Numbered from the stretch's first letter, positions 10,735 to 23,267 are shown. The stretch: 64,000 bases of DNA from Asterias amurensis (GCF_032118995.1 NC_092657.1:2787891-2851890), one strand, 5' to 3'. The notes: generated from the letters alone by a model not told the origin. Numbers and translations are program-made.

Positions 10735-11113
10735 AGACATTGTACACTATTGGTTATTGTCTAAGACCAGTCTTCCCACTTGGTGTATCTCAACATTTGC
10801 ATAAAATAACAAACCTGTGAAAATTTGAGCTCAATCAGTCGTCTAAGTTGCGAGATAATAATGAAAGAAAAAAACACCCTTGTCAGACAACGTTGTTTGC
10901 TTTCAGATGCTTGATTTCTGGACCTCAAATTCTAAATCTGAGGTCTCGAAACTAAATTTGAGGAAAATTACTTATTTCTCGAAAACTACATTACCTCAAA
11001 AGGAGCTGTTTTATACTGTCACAATGTTTTATACTGTCAACAGGTCCCCATTACTTGTTACCAATTAAGGTTTTATGATAATTATTATTTTGAGTCATTA
11101 CCAATAGTATCAG
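10731..11113 (+). mobile_element. MITE family F1, copy abutting F2
   Basis: Near full-length; the right terminus is degraded (CCAATAGTATCAGAC). It shares its leading TTAA with the end of the F2 fragment, consistent with insertion at a TTAA. Confidence 0.75.
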
Positions 11114-11854
11114 ACATATGTAATAATAACAAATAATGATTATTAATATTCATACTTAGCCAAGATGTCGATCAGGTGTCATGTTGTAATCTCCCTGAAA
11201 TCAAACAAAGGCAAATTAATTACAAAATTTACCTAGTAAATTTTAGGGTAGTTACAAAACAAGAATCATTTTCAAGAAATTGTCTTGGTAATAATGAATC
11301 ATTTTTGTGAACCAATTTAGTTGATACAGAAAAGAGTACTGAAGGCTATTGCAAAAATAAAGGGGTTTTTAACTTTGTCTTAAATAAATTCACTGTTTGA
11401 GCTTGTTTTGTGTTGTCCAGAAGACTATTCCATAATTCTGCTGCTGCTGCTGCGAAAGTGGTTTAATGTGGCAAAAATTATAATTGTTCAATGATTTCTT
11501 TCAACACAACACCCCTCCAGCTATGAAATGGTAACCCCACCGCCGCCCTCGGGTAAAAAACTCCTTATAAGGGAATGCTGTGCGCATATCGCGTGATGTG
11601 GCACAACTGTTTTAGCCGTTGCTCTTGACCAATAGGAATGAAGAAACTGTCTTAGAAGAACAGTTGCAAGCTCGCCAATGTTTCAACACTTTTTACCCCA
11701 CATAAACAAAAGTTTATACACAATCACGTGACAGGTTTTCCACCAATAGGAATAGCGAAACTGTCTGAGGTATTTATGAATTAGGTTTTACTCACTATGT
11801 AGATGATCGACTGTGAGCAAACTTTACGAAACATACGAAACATGGCTGCACCCA

Positions 11855-12775
11855 GGGCCCAATTTCATAGAGCTGCTTAACTGTCGATTTTGTGCTTAAC
11901 GGGTGCAAGTTTTTCATTTCATAGCCTTGCAAGGTTTTTTGCTTAAAACCGCGAGGCAAGCAAACAAAAAGGGTCCTTAAAGTCCCATTGCTTAAGCGTC
12001 CCATTGCTTAAGCACCCTGTTTAAGCGCCGGGCCCAGTTTGAAAGAGCTGCATCCCGTAACGGTAGATTTTGTGCTTAACGGGCGCACCTAGCAAATTTG
12101 TCATTTCATACCCTTGCTTAAGCAAGGTGTTTTGCTTACATAGGTAAGCATCCTATACACACAGCGCATAGTGCAACACTCATTGCAAACGATGTTATTG
12201 TGCCGGCCAAGCGGTGATTGTACATGCGTTTGTATGGTAGGTGTAGCGAATAACCGAGTGTCTAAAATGCTTCAGAATCATGCTGTACAATGTATTATCT
12301 TCTTGTTTACTTTCAAGTAAGTGTGTTAACCTTTCGAGGGGCACTTTGAACCATTACAAATAATACATATCAGACACAGAAGGTGATAAATTTTTTTTAT
12401 CGCCACTCGAGTGCACTCCGCATTTATTTCGCCCGCCATTTTGTCAGCACCTTCTTCTTTTTCGCTTAAGCAAACGATCTAAAATTTTGCGCGTGCAGTT
12501 TGTTTACATGCTTAAGCTAGCAACCGCTGGTGAAATAGGTTTATGCTTAAGCAATTTGTGTTGCTACGTTAAGCCAACATATTTGCTTACCGTTAAGCAG
12601 CCCTAGGCCATGCACACAGTGCAAAATACACTGCCTTCTTCTGTTTTGCTTACATTGTTTACATGCTTAAGCTCGTGTACGTTTAGCATGGAATCCGAAT
12701 GGTTTAAGCAATTATTTTTGATACGTTAAGCGAAAAAATTTGCTTACCGTTAAGCAGCTCTATGAAATTGGGCCC
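11855..12775. mobile_element. Composite palindromic element, family F6 (GGGCCCAATTTCATAGAGC)
   Basis: The outer ends are perfect-looking inverses (GGGCCCAATTTCATAGAGCT and AGCTCTATGAAATTGGGCCC). The inside is packed with GCTTAAGCA-type motifs and partial internal copies (a second GGGCCCAGTTTGAAAGAGC near 12040). It is about four times longer than the simple copies at 34403 and 53277, so it is probably a nested or tandemly duplicated copy. Confidence 0.75.
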
Positions 12776-12884
12776 TGGACATGACCAGCGTAGTATGCAG
12801 AGATCTCTAATTCATCATCAACCTAGATATAATCAAACATGAATTATTTGCATCTTATTGGATTACAAACGCTTTGAGAAGAAG

Positions 12885-13244
12885 AAGCTTGGGCGATACC
12901 ACAATATTATCGAATATCGCAATACTAATTTGGAAACGATTTCGTTATTGGATCGATTTGGTTTTAATCGAAATATCGATATATCACGATATTGATTAAT
13001 TATCGCGTTATTGATTAAGTATCACAATATCAATTAAGTATCGCGATGTATGTCCTAGCCGAGACATCTTGCACCCCATAGGTTTGGAGTAAAACCAGAC
13101 GAATAGGTCATTAGAACACCTCTCTTATGCCATGACTGTCTCTTTTACAACTTTCACTGGGAGTTTGAAGGCAGATGATGTCGAATTTAATTAATCGCGA
13201 TTAATGTTTATCGTGAATAAAATAAATCAATATCGCCCAAGCTT
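12885..13244. mobile_element. MITE family F5 (AAGCTTGGGCGATA termini)
   Basis: A 360-bp element flanked by AAGCTTGGGCGATA and its inverse TATCGCCCAAGCTT, with an interior rich in ATATCGCGAT motifs. There is no coding capacity. The second copy is at 25279-25964. Confidence 0.85.
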
Positions 13245-13362
13245 ACTACAGACCCTTGCACATTGTGCAGCGCACTCACATGCGACTATCATGTCCGCCA
13301 TTTTAGGAATCAAAATCGTATAATAGATGTTAAATTTGCATCGGGGATAAAGAATATTAATT

Positions 13363-13495
13363 TTTTATTTTTTTTTCACCCATACACCGATGTGTGTTAG
13401 CACTGTATACGCAGTACTTTCCTGAGTCCTGTGAAAAAATATCACAGGCATGTTACACATCAGTGTATGGGTAAAAAAAAAAAAAAAAAAATGAA
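13363..13495. mobile_element. Palindromic SINE-A tail fragment
   Basis: Two inverted pieces of the SINE family A tail (ACCCATACACCGATGTGTG and CACATCAGTGTATGGGT) are bounded by poly-T on the left and poly-A on the right. It looks like two tails joined head to head. Confidence 0.6.
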
Positions 13496-14285
13496 TAATC
13501 TAAATCGTGCATAAAAACATGCAAACAAGATAGTTTGACTCCCAAAAAGATGAATTGTTTGATTTCTTACCTGAACTGTTTGGTGAAGGTTAACCACCAC
13601 ACATTTCTTTAATCATCTGAAAAGTGATCAAATAAAGAAATTTACTGATGTGTTAAGGATACTCCTAGAACTATTTCGGTTTCGTCCGGCTACCGTCTCC
13701 CGGACGTAACCTCATAGGGGGTCATCTGTCACGCGTTTAACGACCCATGGCTCAATGGATTTTGGAATCAGAAATCTCTCTTTTCGTTTTTTTAATCTCG
13801 CCAAAATTGGGCTCTATGTGTATATCAATGTGTAATCTTTTGACCAGAGAATCCACTCCGCAATCTAAAAAATTGTTAAAAATGATAAATTCTTACCGAA
13901 ATTTCACAGTCCCTATCTACTGTACGTGTTACTCCTCTGCCAACAATCATTGAAAATTACCCAACCTCGTTTTGCGAATGCGTCACGAAAGGGCGGGTAT
14001 GATCCGTGATTTGTGTACAAAACATACACGGAACCACAAAGCTCGCACCGGGTACCAGTATGTACACGGCTGTGTGCAAAAAGGGTTTCTAACAAAAGAC
14101 ACCAAAGGGGTTATTAGGTTGCATATATATATGATGATTTGCTTAGAGTTAGGCACATTTTTAATAAGAATATTAATTATCCAGAAAAATAAAATTATTA
14201 ACTTACCCTGTCCAGCACCTGTTGAATAAGTAGAAAAAAAAATTGCTTTAAGTATTATAGCCACATGTAAGCCTTTATTTACTTA

Positions 14286-14584
14286 TAAGCCATTGGACAC
14301 TTTCGGTACAGAAAAAAAAAGTTCACAGGTTTACAAATAACTTACAGGGTTTACAGAAGGTTATGGTGAAAGACTTCTCTTGAAATATTGTTCCATGAAA
14401 TGCTTTACTTTTTGAGATAAATAAACATTAAAACAATATCAATTCTCGATACCGAGAATTACGGATTTATTTTAAACACATGTCATGACACAGTGAAACG
14501 CGCGGACACAAGGGTGGGTTTTCCCGTTATTTTCTCCTGACTCCGATGACCGATTGAGCCTAAATTTTTACAGGTTTGTTATAT
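14286..14584 (+). mobile_element. MITE family F2, 3'-truncated copy
   Basis: It starts AAGCCATTGGACACTTTCGG and matches the complete copy at 28949 up to the ACAGGTTTGTTA segment, then stops. Confidence 0.75.
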
Positions 14585-15640
14585 TGTTTCACGACGTATG
14601 AAACTAAGCCACGAATGGTTGTGATTAAAATACCCATGCGCAAGTTGTGATTAGTCTTCTTGCAGTTGTAATGTTGTGTTTATTTTTGAGCCAATACTAT
14701 TTTCTGTATTAAACCATCTAAAGCTCAACCCCGTCATATTTTGTAACGTATGAACTGTCTATTGACACCTTTTAATGGTTGGATCATGAATGGAGGTTTT
14801 CTTACCCTGTGTTTGCACTGTTTCCCCAAAAAACAGTGTGATTTGCATATTCATGAATATGCATTTAGGCAGAAGTTCAACCCAGTGTTTTGCATCTCAG
14901 TTTGATAACACTGGAGGGCGCCAAAAAGCTCTAAAAGGTGCTCATAGAGTCAAAGCCGCAACCAATGCTTGTGCTAATTAATATTCAAAAATTATTTTTT
15001 AAACTATTTAAGTATCTGAACCTCTTGAAAACCAATCAAATATGTATTTTTGTACAACTAATAAAACATCCGATTTTTTTTCAATTTTTGGCAGGTCAGC
15101 TTTTCGGAATTTTTGCTAATTAGGCCATACCCCGGAAAAAACACAGACAAATAATGTGTTTTTTCCTAAACCGCTGCAAGTATGATCACTTTTTCACATC
15201 CCAAGCCAAATAGGACCAACCTCAAAGCCTACATTTATCACGTCTCCTCAAAAGCTGAAGCACATAGCACCCAGGTTGTGATAAATTGTTATAGGCCCCT
15301 AGAAACACAATTAATTGCATGAACCCAAAACAATATTATTAACTAGAGATTGAGAGTTTGAGAACAAACTCAAGGTGTTCGGTTTCCGGAAATAAAAGCT
15401 TGGATTAAAAAACAAACATTACACCTTGCTTTGTTCTCAAGATTTGTAATAACTGATTCAAATTGCAAAAAACTGTCAAAACAACATGATTACTCTAGTA
15501 AAAGATGTTTGGTGACGTCATCGATAATATTTGTTTCAAACCAGACCTTTGCCAGACTTGTATGCTGTGATGGTAAAGCATCAAAGGATGTATATTTCTT
15601 TATTCCTCCATGATTTCAACCTAAAAAGCAATAAACAACG
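14585..15640. other. Intergenic, nothing recognised
   Basis: AT-rich sequence with short unremarkable open frames only. Confidence 0.45.
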
Positions 15641-15699
15641 CCCTTTCAAATCATTTCACAGTCACTTCCGGTTTAAACACAGTCACTTCCGGTGTTTCC

Positions 15700-15845
15700 C
15701 ATCCCACTGCGTTGTGTATGGTTGTGTACAGTTTCCCATTGCAATGTGTACGGTTGTGTAGTTTCCCATTGAGTTGTGTATGGTTGCATAGTTTCCCATT
15801 AACTTGTGTATGGTGTACGGTACGGTTGTGTTACGGTTGTGTACT
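15700..15845. repeat. ~33-bp minisatellite
   Basis: Four to five imperfect units of GTTGTGTATGGTTGTGTA plus GTTTCCCATT. A shorter repeat (CAGTCACTTCCGGTTT) lies immediately upstream. Confidence 0.7.
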
Positions 15846-16244
15846 TAATTTGAGTTGGAAACTTACTATAATACTAACATACCTCGATAATTTGCTGACT
15901 GAGTAAAACTAAACTGATGCCAATCCATTATCTTGGTGATGTTTTTAGCAATCGTCTCTATCTCTCCCCCCTCTGGTCTTTACATCCGCGGACGCCTTGA
16001 AGAGAAAACGCCACGGGTCGTCAGAATAAATTAGTATAGGTAATAAATATTCATGATTCTCATCTTGACTGATGAAGAGGAAACGACACGGACAAGAGAC
16101 TAAGCAAGCACTGGTTCCAACAGCACATACATTGTTCATAAACCAAATGAGAAACAGTGAACCAGCGGCAGTTACCAGAGAACGTGCATGGTTGTAGTTC
16201 GTGGTTAAGCTTCTTACGTACGTCTGTTCTGTTATATAGGTTAT

Positions 16245-17834
16245 GAGTCAACTCAGTCCCAAGTCAACTCGGTCCCAGTCAATTCTGTCCAAAGTCAACT
16301 CAGTCCCAAGTCAACTCGGTCCCAAGTCAACTCGGTCCCAAGTCAACTCAGTCTGAATGGTTGACGGGAAGTTCTTGTTGGGCGAATAAATTTCAACTGA
16401 AAAACAATGAGTTCAAATGTTTCTTTGCTTATTCAACCAGAGTGTTGTATTTTGTATGGCTCTCAACAATTAACATTAATTGACAAACAGTAACAATTTA
16501 ATCCACTTTGAGATGTTTATTTTATCAACAAATCTTATAAATAATATAAAAAAGTACGATTTCTGAGAATTAAAACATGAGAAAATTGATGTTTGGTTAA
16601 AAATAATAACAATTAATAACATAACATAACTTTCCAGTTAACTTTTTATACACGTAATAAAAATCAAAACACATACACATGTTATAGGCCTACCAATTAA
16701 ATTTAAAAAATGAAAATAAAAATAAGGTTGGTTGAAAACACTTACATTCAAAAAGTAAGTAAACTAATAAATATAGGGTTTGAGCATGATTTGAGGCATT
16801 GCATGGTGAGGTACCGATATATATTTGGTTTGCAGTAACACCATGTGTGTCTACGTACCTGCCAGGTACAAAATGTTGATTTTGTTCTTAGAGAACTGTC
16901 AATGCTTAATTCCACTACCACGGAGTATAGACTGTGTAAGTCTCGCACGTAGCGAAAACGAGAACTTAATTCGAAAAAAAAGGATATTTTTGTACAAAAC
17001 CAAATTGTATTGAAATTGTTATTTGTTAAAAAATTCTTAAAGATTATTATTTTTAACGTACTTTTTGTATAATTATTATTTTAATTCGTGTACATAATAA
17101 TTGTTTTGTTTAAATTAACGTAAAAGTTATACATTTATCGGGACGAGGATCGCTGTTCAACATCGACCTGGATGGTTTTTTTAATACACCCCGTTTGTGA
17201 ATCACGTCCAATTGGTGCGATCATCACATAGGTTCAGCGATAATGGGAACGTCAATTGGGTAATATTCTTAATTGTTTAGAGTAAACTGGAAACTGGAGG
17301 TCAAGTTTTTTTCTTTAGTTTTCTTCGTTAATTTGTTGAATTGATTTTACTTTTCTGTTTTTAATCACTTATTTTTACATTCCCAAGGATATATTCACTT
17401 TTTAGAGGCATAACTTATGTTAAACTAAAGTTACCGACAGAACAAAATCTCCCCAACGTAAAACTCCATTAGGTTGGGACCACAATGGTCCCGGCAGTTT
17501 AATTTCTCGCAAGACTTGCACAGTCTATTGTTCGTGTGTCATGCTTATTAAGGGCATATTAACATAATAAATATTATTATTAACTTACACGCACGAAATA
17601 GTAACAATAAAAGAATTCAAAAAAAGTTAAATTTGGTCAAAGGACCGAGTTGACTTGGGACCGAGTTGACCTGGGACCGAGATGACTTGGGACCGAGTTG
17701 ACTTGGGACCGAGTTGACTTGGGACCGAGTTGACTTGGGACCGAGTTGACTTGGGACCGAGTTGACTGGGACCGAGTTGACTTGGGACCGAGTTGACTTG
17801 GGACCGAGTTGACTGGGACCGAGTTGACCGGTAC
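16245..17834. mobile_element. Second foldback element (CAAGTCAACTCGGTCC arms)
   Basis: The left arm (16245-16362) is tandem units of AAGTCAACTCGGTCCC (~16-19 bp). The right arm (17637-17834) is the same unit inverted (GGGACCGAGTTGACTT), about 11 times. About 1.27 kb of AT-rich non-coding DNA separates them. The architecture is the same as the 5118-6215 element, but the repeat unit is unrelated. Confidence 0.75.
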
Positions 17835-18400
17835 CCTTTAAAATGCAATACTGGTATTTAGTTTAAAATATTTCTTGGCCCACCATTGTTGTTGTTTGTA
17901 TTGTTTTGAATGATTTCTATATCCTGCCAAATTTTGTTTTGGACTTTTTCGTTGCTAATTTCTCGGCTGCTGAGCATTTTATTCAAGGGTTTATTTGTTT
18001 ATCCCCACTTTCATATACTAGAGAGCCTTTCTTGTCGGGTTCATATAGAGATCGATGAACCCACTGAACGATGTACAAACAATACGCGTCCACCATTGAC
18101 ATCTTTTCAAATGTTGCGCCCCCCGTTAAACCCATGGTTAAACACAAAATTTACCAACAAATACATTCAATAACAATTCAATTTTTCTACTAAGATAACT
18201 ACCAACTCACCAGTATCAGTTTTGCCGTAATTCTAGCCACGAAACTGTCCGCCAAAAGCTCAAAAAAACTAAACAGAAGTCGCCTTGAATCGGGAAGTCT
18301 TTGTCGTCCATTTTTCTTTAGGTAAAATGGCGACCAACTGGTGCCCGCGCCCAAATGTCTTTCAGCGTTTCACGCGAAGTCAGGGCGCAGGACATAACAC

Positions 18401-18525
18401 GTGTCCGAAACGGCGACTTCGGCTACAGCTACGGCTAGATCGCCCGCGTCTGCCTATTCTTCAACACTGGTAGACGCGCTGATCTAGCCGTAGCTGTAGC
18501 CGAAGTCGTCGTTTCGGACACAGCC
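18401..18525. mobile_element. Short palindromic MITE
   Basis: Arms of ~50 bp (GTCCGAAACGGCGACTTCGG ... CCGAAGTCGTCGTTTCGGAC) flank a ~35-bp loop. No other copy was noticed in the window. Confidence 0.7.
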
Positions 18526-19370
18526 TAAATGGTACAAACAAGTATTGTTTTATTTATTTCGATGTGGCGGAGGGTCACTTTTAATTTCTCGGTGTCAGCG
18601 GAACAAATGTTTCTTATTAATTTTGTTCGTTAAAAAAATATAGAGGGGGTAAAAGTCAAAAGCTGGTTTGGCTACTTCTTCGTTAGTGTTTTTATAATGT
18701 TATTTTGTTTAAATGCATAGCGCTTTAACACTGTTTCAAAGCGCTGTAAAACTATAAAATGCAGGATAAAACAACATGAGGAAGCTCACTTTAGCTAAAT
18801 ACACAACAGTTAAAAAAGAAGCAAAATAAAGCAAAACGTTGGCTGAATAAATAGTTATAATTCTAATCTAAGTCAAGGCTAATTCTGAGGAGAACCGAGG
18901 TGATTATTTGGTGGGCGCATTTGGATACTGAGATAACCATTAGGCCCGCATTGCTCTGATTCTGATCAAAACAAGAAGAGAAAAAACACAAAGTTTGTTT
19001 CAGTTGAACATTACCAGGCCGGTATAAACCCAATGAATCAATCTGCAAATTTACAGAGCGTCACTGAAGCACTGTGTATAACTTGACAAATTCGCCTTTT
19101 CCTTTAGCCTAAACATTCCCAAATCACCACTTATTCCAAGCGCCGGATTGCCGCAATTAATAAAAGAGTTTTAAAAACTTTAAAAAAGGTTTCCTGTAAT
19201 AATAGGAAACCTTTTCTCTGTAACTTGTTTTCAGAATGGAATTGACATTAGTCTTAGGACAGGGAAAAATACCATTCTTGTTCAGCGCGCCATGTGCCCG
19301 CCGAAAACTACCCCAAGTGACTCATGAATAATAATAATGCGGACAACAATTATTTTCAACAATATTTTAG
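18526..19370. other. Intergenic, nothing recognised
   Basis: No gene was recognised. A small perfect hairpin (AAAGGTTTCCTGTAATAATA with GGAAACCTTT) lies near 19185-19216. Confidence 0.45.
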
Positions 19371-19374
19371 AAAA

Positions 19375-19999
19375 CACCAAGTGACACCAAGTTACGTTGG
19401 TTCCAGTTTAGATTGGTGCATAGAATTCTGGGTGTAAATTCCTTTCTTTCTAAAATTGGTCGGAAGAATTTTAATCTGTGTACTTTTTGTAAAAGGGAAG
19501 AAGAGACACTAGTCCACTTGTTTTGTAATTGCAAGGTGTCTCTGTATTTTTGGCGTCAGATAAAACACTGGTTGACTAATACACTGAACATTGACATTAA
19601 TTTTGACAACACGACTAAGCTGTTTGGTGTCCTTAATAGAAAATGGTCTGCTCTCAATTTAATTCTCATTCTTTGCCGTTTTCATATTTATCGGATGAAG
19701 ATGAACGACAGAAAGCCTTCATTTGTTCTTATCAAAAAGGAAATAAGTCATTATTTTGTAATGGAAAAAATGATCTTTGTTAAGAATAACAACTTAGATA
19801 AGTTCAATACCAAATGGGAGCCTTTTGTATTGCTATGTACCAACTAAATGCCTTGCATAATCATCAAACTTCCTGTTTTTGCAATTTGCCATTTCTCTCT
19901 TAGTATCGTTCTATAAGTAGTTGGTTTTACCAGTAGTTTGTGTAGCTTTGTACATTGAAGAAACTTGAATAAATTTCCCCCTCCAGGGAAAAAAAAAAA
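19375..19999 (+). mobile_element. Non-LTR retrotransposon 3' end with zinc-binding RT tail
   Basis: The open frame reads KLRWFQFRLVHRILG, then CTFCKREEETLVHLFCNC and a WRQIKHWL segment, ending in a stop at 19847. The CxxC...HxxxxC pattern is the zinc-binding C-terminal domain found after the reverse transcriptase in LINEs of the L1/Tx1 type. About 150 bp of 3' UTR with AATAAA (~19967) ends in a poly-A run at 19990. The element is 5'-truncated, as usual for target-primed reverse transcription. The remaining frame is uninterrupted, which suggests a fairly recent insertion. Confidence 0.75.
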
Positions 20000-20870
20000 T
20001 ATACATATATATATATATTTTAGAAAACAAAAGGCTAAACTCACCATTGTAGCCTACTTCTATAGCATTGATGTCTACTAGAGGGGGTATTGGATGTGTG
20101 GCATGGATTTTCACGGGGGGTTGGGGCGGGGGGCATACATTTTCACTGCGGAGGGGGCAGGTGGTCGGCATGGAATTTCCCCTGGGATTGTTTTTTTTTG
20201 CCAGTGGTTGATGGGGAGGGGTTCTGCTGTCTTTAGGAGGTCGGAAATTCTCAACCCCTTCCTACGAAACCATATCACACCCGAGTCATCCTAGGCATAC
20301 TGAAAAATCAAGATTTGGGCAAAAGTATGGGGGAAATGTTGCTAAGCTGTTCGTATTATGAGGGAAGCAGAACTAGTGGGTAACCAAAGTCGCCAGTTAT
20401 AAATTATATTTCGGTAAAGTTTGTTCAAGTCCAGCGTTTTTTATTAACATTTTTGTCAAAATACTAAACAATCACAAGCGGTAAGCCCAGCCTTAAGAAA
20501 AAAAGAAAAACTCACAAGGGGCAAGCGTCCAGGTTTTTTTCTTCTTTTTTGGGGGTCAAATATTTTCACAAATCAACAGGTTAAGTCTTGTGTTTTTATC
20601 AAATTTGGGTCAAGCACAAACACGTTAGTAATTTTGTATATTTTGAGAAAACTTGAAGTGCCTGATGAACTCATGCATCTTTGGTAACAGTATCCATGGC
20701 AGTAGTACGTCAAGTTAATAATGAACACAAAGTGCAGTCTGAAATCATGTTTTTATTCTTCTTTATTTATTGAAGAGTTATCCGTTGTGAATGAAATACA
20801 CATGTACAAGTATAAACAACTGTTGGTGTAATTTAACTGAACTTAAATTTGAAAGAGGCATTATAAGCGA
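20000..20870. other. No gene; includes a G-rich stretch
   Basis: Nothing coding was recognised. A G-rich run at about 20115-20165 (three closely spaced runs of four to six G, and a fourth farther on) could form a quadruplex on the plus strand. Confidence 0.4.
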
Positions 20871-20877
20871 ACCTTAA

Positions 20878-21190
20878 AATATTAGTTGCTGAGGTGCTGT
20901 AGTTTTTGAGAAATGAGTAAAACAATGTAATGAAAATAAGTTTTTAAATGCTAGAATAATTTTTGTCTCATGATCACTGAGACAAAAATTATTTTCATTA
21001 CATTGTTTTACTCATTTCTACAAAACAACAGCACCTCAGCAAGTAATGTTTTCAGGGAAGCTTTCTTCTATTAATCTTCAAACGGTGTAAGTTTAATGTA
21101 AATCTGTGGACATTTCTTAAAAACAACAGCACCTCGGCAAGTAATATTTTCAGGGAAGTTTTCTACTATCATTATCTTCAAACTGTGTAA
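20878..21190. mobile_element. Palindromic element plus a duplicated right flank
   Basis: Arms around 20885-20940 and 20985-21045 are inverted (GAAATGAGTAAAACAATGTA and TACATTGTTTTACTCATTTC). The right end (ACAGCACCTCGGCAAGTAAT plus TTTTCAGGGAAG) is then repeated in tandem at 21125-21190. A related, diverged sequence lies at 45665-45840. Confidence 0.65.
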
Positions 21191-22400
21191 GTTTAAAGTA
21201 AACCTGTGGACAGACATTGTGTTTTTTGTCCCACAAAAAGTACAGGCCCTTTAACAATACAACACATTCAAAGGTAACATCAACAACAACAAAAGTGCTA
21301 TATAAAACGGGTTTTATTATTATTAGGAGCAAGATTTCAACCTGTGACCTCTGGGGTGACATGAACTCAGGCTCAAAACCTGTTATAGTAAATTGTCAGT
21401 CAGTTGATCAGTTGTTACAAGTGAATTGTAACTTGTAAAACTCAGAAAATAACAAGCCACACAGTGAAACTGACTGGGTAAAATCTTGTGTGTGATCCAA
21501 GACTGGCATCCAGAACCTCGGTATGACAAGTAGGGAGTTCGCTAGCATGGCTAGATAGCTCACTTGGATTTCGTTGGATCAAATTCCGCTCAAGTAAATA
21601 TTTCTTTGATCAATCCCAAATCAGTGTAAACATTGCATATAAACTTGCTTTAGCACAGAAAAGGTTTGCAGAACAGAAACAGGATACCCACTGTATGCCA
21701 ATTCGTTTCACCAATGGCTGGTTCCCTGCAAATACGATTTGGTAAGCAATATAACTTCTGTTAAGCAACTCTAAGTACTTAGATGAACTAAGTACATATA
21801 GGGGCATTGCTTGGCAACTTATCGCAGGGTCGAGTGAAATGGAAAGCAATATTTTTTACCACGTGAGGGCGCTCTCAATCACTTCTGGGGTATATTCATT
21901 GATACCCAAAACAGTTATTAAGTACTGAAGCACATTACCACCCCAGATACCTAATCCATCACGGACAATAAGACTTTTTAAAAAGGCGATTTAGTCCACC
22001 TCTAAAGCAACTTCAAACTAGGCGCAACAAAAGTGATAGAACACCTATACAAACTGTGCAGGACGAACCACGTTTACCCCTGGAAGTCATAAAAATACTA
22101 TTGAGACCGCCCTCGCGCGGTCAAAAATTTTGAGCATTGGTGAAGTGGCTTCCTCCTGCAGTGGAGTGATATAGGCTAGAGAGAAAGCAACTCTATGAAA
22201 AATAGTCCTCACGGCAAGATACAGCCCCTCTTCCAAATAGAGAATCACCCTAGATCTTAAATGAAGTAGTCCATGAATAAAAATCCCTGATAATACTTGA
22301 GCACAAACACTTCCATATGAATATTTCCGCAAGTGGTAGACCAATTATTTGTGCCTTTGAGTTCAGAATTCAAATTTCTGCAAAAAGTGGCCTTGTTGGC
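21191..22400. other. Intergenic downstream of CPSF3, nothing recognised
   Basis: No exon or repeat family was recognised. AATAAA on the minus strand (plus-strand TTTATT near 21313) is the first clear poly-A signal I noticed downstream of the CPSF3 stop. It is almost 2 kb away, so the true 3' end is uncertain. Confidence 0.35.
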
Positions 22401-22419
22401 TGAACCTAATTGCTCCTCT

Positions 22420-22640
22420 TGGCAATGTCAAAGTTCAGAGTTCAAATCAACACACATTTTACATTGAGACACTTGGCTGAAGTTTTTCGACCATCTTGGT
22501 GACGTCAAAGTTCAGAGTTCAACTGTCACAATCAAGTTGTCCTGCTCATGATGATGTCAAGGTTCAGAGGTCATTTTCACATTGAGACACTTTGATGATA
22601 CCTACAGGCCATGACGATGTCAGGGTTCAAAGTTCACATC
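22420..22640. repeat. Imperfect tandem repeat (AAAGTTCAGAGTTCAA)
   Basis: Four irregularly spaced copies of a unit containing GATGTCAAAGTTCAGAGTTC, some followed by CATTGAGACACTT. Confidence 0.6.
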
Positions 22641-22759
22641 TCAAGCCAATGATTGAATCAAGCTCCAGGAAACCATTACCACACTCCAAAGAACTTTCCA
22701 CCAGTAGGAATCCAACTCCCCGTCATAGACGCAGTCCTGACAATTTGCCAAGATAAAGC

Positions 22760-23267
22760 AGGCTTCAAAATTCAAAACAGGTTTACAGATACAACTGTAG
22801 ACTGTGCTCCTTGTTGAGACGGGTTAAAGTTCAGACGACAGCTCTTGGCTCGGTCCTGGTTCGATTAAAGTAGAACACTCAAGACAGGTTTTACCGACCT
22901 GACTGTAGACTGTGCTTGTTGTAAGGGCGAGGTTCAAGATCAGACAACATTTCTCAGCTCTGCCCTGGTCCTTTTGAAGTCAGAAACTCAAAACAGGACT
23001 GTAGACTGTGCTTGTTGTTCAGACGGGTTAAGCTCAGACGACAGCGCTTAGCTCTGTCCGGGTTCGATTGAAGTCAGAAACTCAAAACAGGTTTTACCGA
23101 CTTGACTGTTGACTGTGCTTGTTGATGAGGTGGGTTAAAGTTCAGACGGTAGCTCTCAGCTCTGTCCGGTGTTGATTGCAGTAAAAGACTCAGAACAGGT
23201 TTTTACCTACATGTCTGTTAACTGTGCTTGTTTTTAAGGCAGGGTTTAGTTCAGACATCTCTCAGTC

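Larger units (their letters stand above)
7956..13616 (-). pseudogene. INTS11: INTS11 (Integrator endonuclease) relic, five exon-like pieces
   Basis: Five minus-strand blocks with splice-like borders match successive parts of INTS11, the metallo-beta-lactamase/beta-CASP nuclease of the Integrator complex. 13616-13571 reads VVVNLHQTVQ. 11194-11161 reads GDYNMTPDRHLG. 9535-9413 reads CRERDF to [18 protein letters not shown] and ETFW. 8464-8410 reads DRMNLTVPVYFSLGLTEK. 8050-7956 reads ANHYYKLFIMWTNQK, then RKTFVKRNMFDFKHIK in another frame. The last block is 95 bp where 96 are expected, so one base is missing. The first is 46 bp where about 57 are expected. The second has a GC instead of a GT donor. 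Exons for the regions between and outside these blocks, including the HxHxDH metal site, were not found. Phases between blocks 3 and 4 still fit. The copy kept its introns, so it is a decayed gene or gene duplicate and not a retrocopy. Confidence 0.8.

Noticed and set aside
20094-20294. 66-codon glycine-rich open frame
   Set aside because: It arises from a G-rich tract, with no start context or domain.
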